Assembly: GCA_009746045.1 (NCBI GenBank)
Contig: RPFO01001598.1
Location: 442,501 to 506,500, forward strand
Origin: Mesostigma viride
Lineage: Eukaryota; Streptophyta; Mesostigmatophyceae; Mesostigmatales; Mesostigmataceae
DNA length: 64,000 nucleotides
Direction of reading: 5' to 3'
Part shown: positions 63,501 to 64,000 of the stretch, one piece after another
How positions within the stretch are numbered: position 1 is the stretch's first letter
Layout: every line of letters begins with the position of its first letter
Position numbers and translations under genes: made by a program
Notes under the pieces: model-generated
The model's database searches: none
Told to the model about the DNA's origin: nothing
Seen by the model: only the letters and a program-made list of their open reading frames with translations

Positions 63501-64000
63501 GTACGTGTGTGTGCAGCCGCCCCTTGCGTGCATGGTGTGTGTACGTGTGTGTGCAGCCGCCCCTTGCGTGCGCGGTGTATGTACGTGTGTGTGCATGCCG
63601 GCCCTTGCGTGCATGGTGTGTGTACGTGTGTGTGCAGCCGCCCCTTGCGTGCGCGGTGTATGTACATGTGAGTGCCGTCGCCCCAAGCGTGCATGGTGTG
63701 TGTACGTGTGTGTGCAGTTGCCCCTTGCGTGCGCGGTGGATGTACGTGTGTGTGCACTCGCCCCTTGCGTGCGCGGTGGATGTACGTGTGTGTGCACTCG
63801 CCCCTTGCGTGCGCGGTGGATGTACGTGTGTGTGCAGGCGTCCCTTGCGTGCGTGGTGTATGTACATGTGAGTGCCGTCGCCCCAAGCGTGCATGGTGTG
63901 TGTACGTGTGTGTGCAGTTGCCCCTTGCGTGCATGGTGTGTGTACGTGTGTGTGCAGCCGCCCCTTGCGTGCGCGGTGTATGTACGTGTGAGTGCCGTCG
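60591..64000. repeat. 40-bp satellite array, block 4 (continues beyond window)
   Basis: About 85 monomers, same orientation, running off the right edge, so the full array is longer than seen here. One insertion (GTGACAGTGTGTGCAGG near 61591) interrupts a monomer. Confidence 0.97.

Noticed and set aside
19633..64000. CRISPR array as an explanation for the regular 40-bp repeats
   Set aside because: There is no constant-repeat/unique-spacer alternation, the whole unit repeats, and the context is eukaryotic.

Overview
The window is nuclear DNA of a eukaryote, most likely a green alga. Intron-containing genes, long microsatellites, LTR retrotransposons and large satellite arrays rule out a prokaryote. 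The clearest host gene is a five-exon SEC22 (R-SNARE of ER-Golgi traffic) at 6388-11970. Its C-terminal half resembles plant Sec22 more than animal or yeast Sec22. A TGTAA motif downstream of another gene fits the chlorophyte polyadenylation signal. Species and chromosome position cannot be fixed from the sequence.

Left arm (1-19600). Small phase-compatible exons of an unrecognised gene (236-409, 676-757, 2260-2330) are separated by a GGGA array and a TG-rich minisatellite. They may splice into a large open exon at 3462-5045. That exon encodes seven EsV-1-7-type Cys/His repeats, a CxxC...CxxC zinc ribbon and a PD-(D/E)XK (Vsr/DUF559-like) nuclease domain, an architecture I associate with giant viruses. 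SEC22 follows; its introns carry a tandemly duplicated CT-repeat block and a 7-bp CCCCTGT minisatellite. After about 3 kb without a gene comes a broken coiled-coil ORF on the minus strand that resembles a LINE ORF1 protein. Then come a family of palindromic repeats, a short telomere-like CCCTACA run and a shortened tRNA-Ser-like sequence.

Right arm (19600-64000). About 29 kb belongs to one satellite with a roughly 40-bp monomer, in four blocks (19633-31631, 40135-49266, 54028-58467, 60591-64000), all in the same orientation. Blocks share long higher-order duplications. Inserted into it are: (i) a young Copia-like LTR retrotransposon (31632-40134) with apparently identical 455-bp LTRs, a 5-bp target duplication and an unusual Gag-IN-PR-RT-RH order; (ii) two inverted copies of a 2.12-kb composite element (49267-54027 plus, 58468-60590 minus). 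The plus copy is interrupted by an internally deleted, non-coding relative of the retrotransposon (50115-52748). The minus copy keeps the matching empty site.

The very long ORFs over the satellite, GGGA, CT and CCCCTGT repeats are composition artefacts and are not annotated as genes. Several frame breaks in the retrotransposon and the LINE-like ORF lie in or near homopolymers and could be assembly errors.
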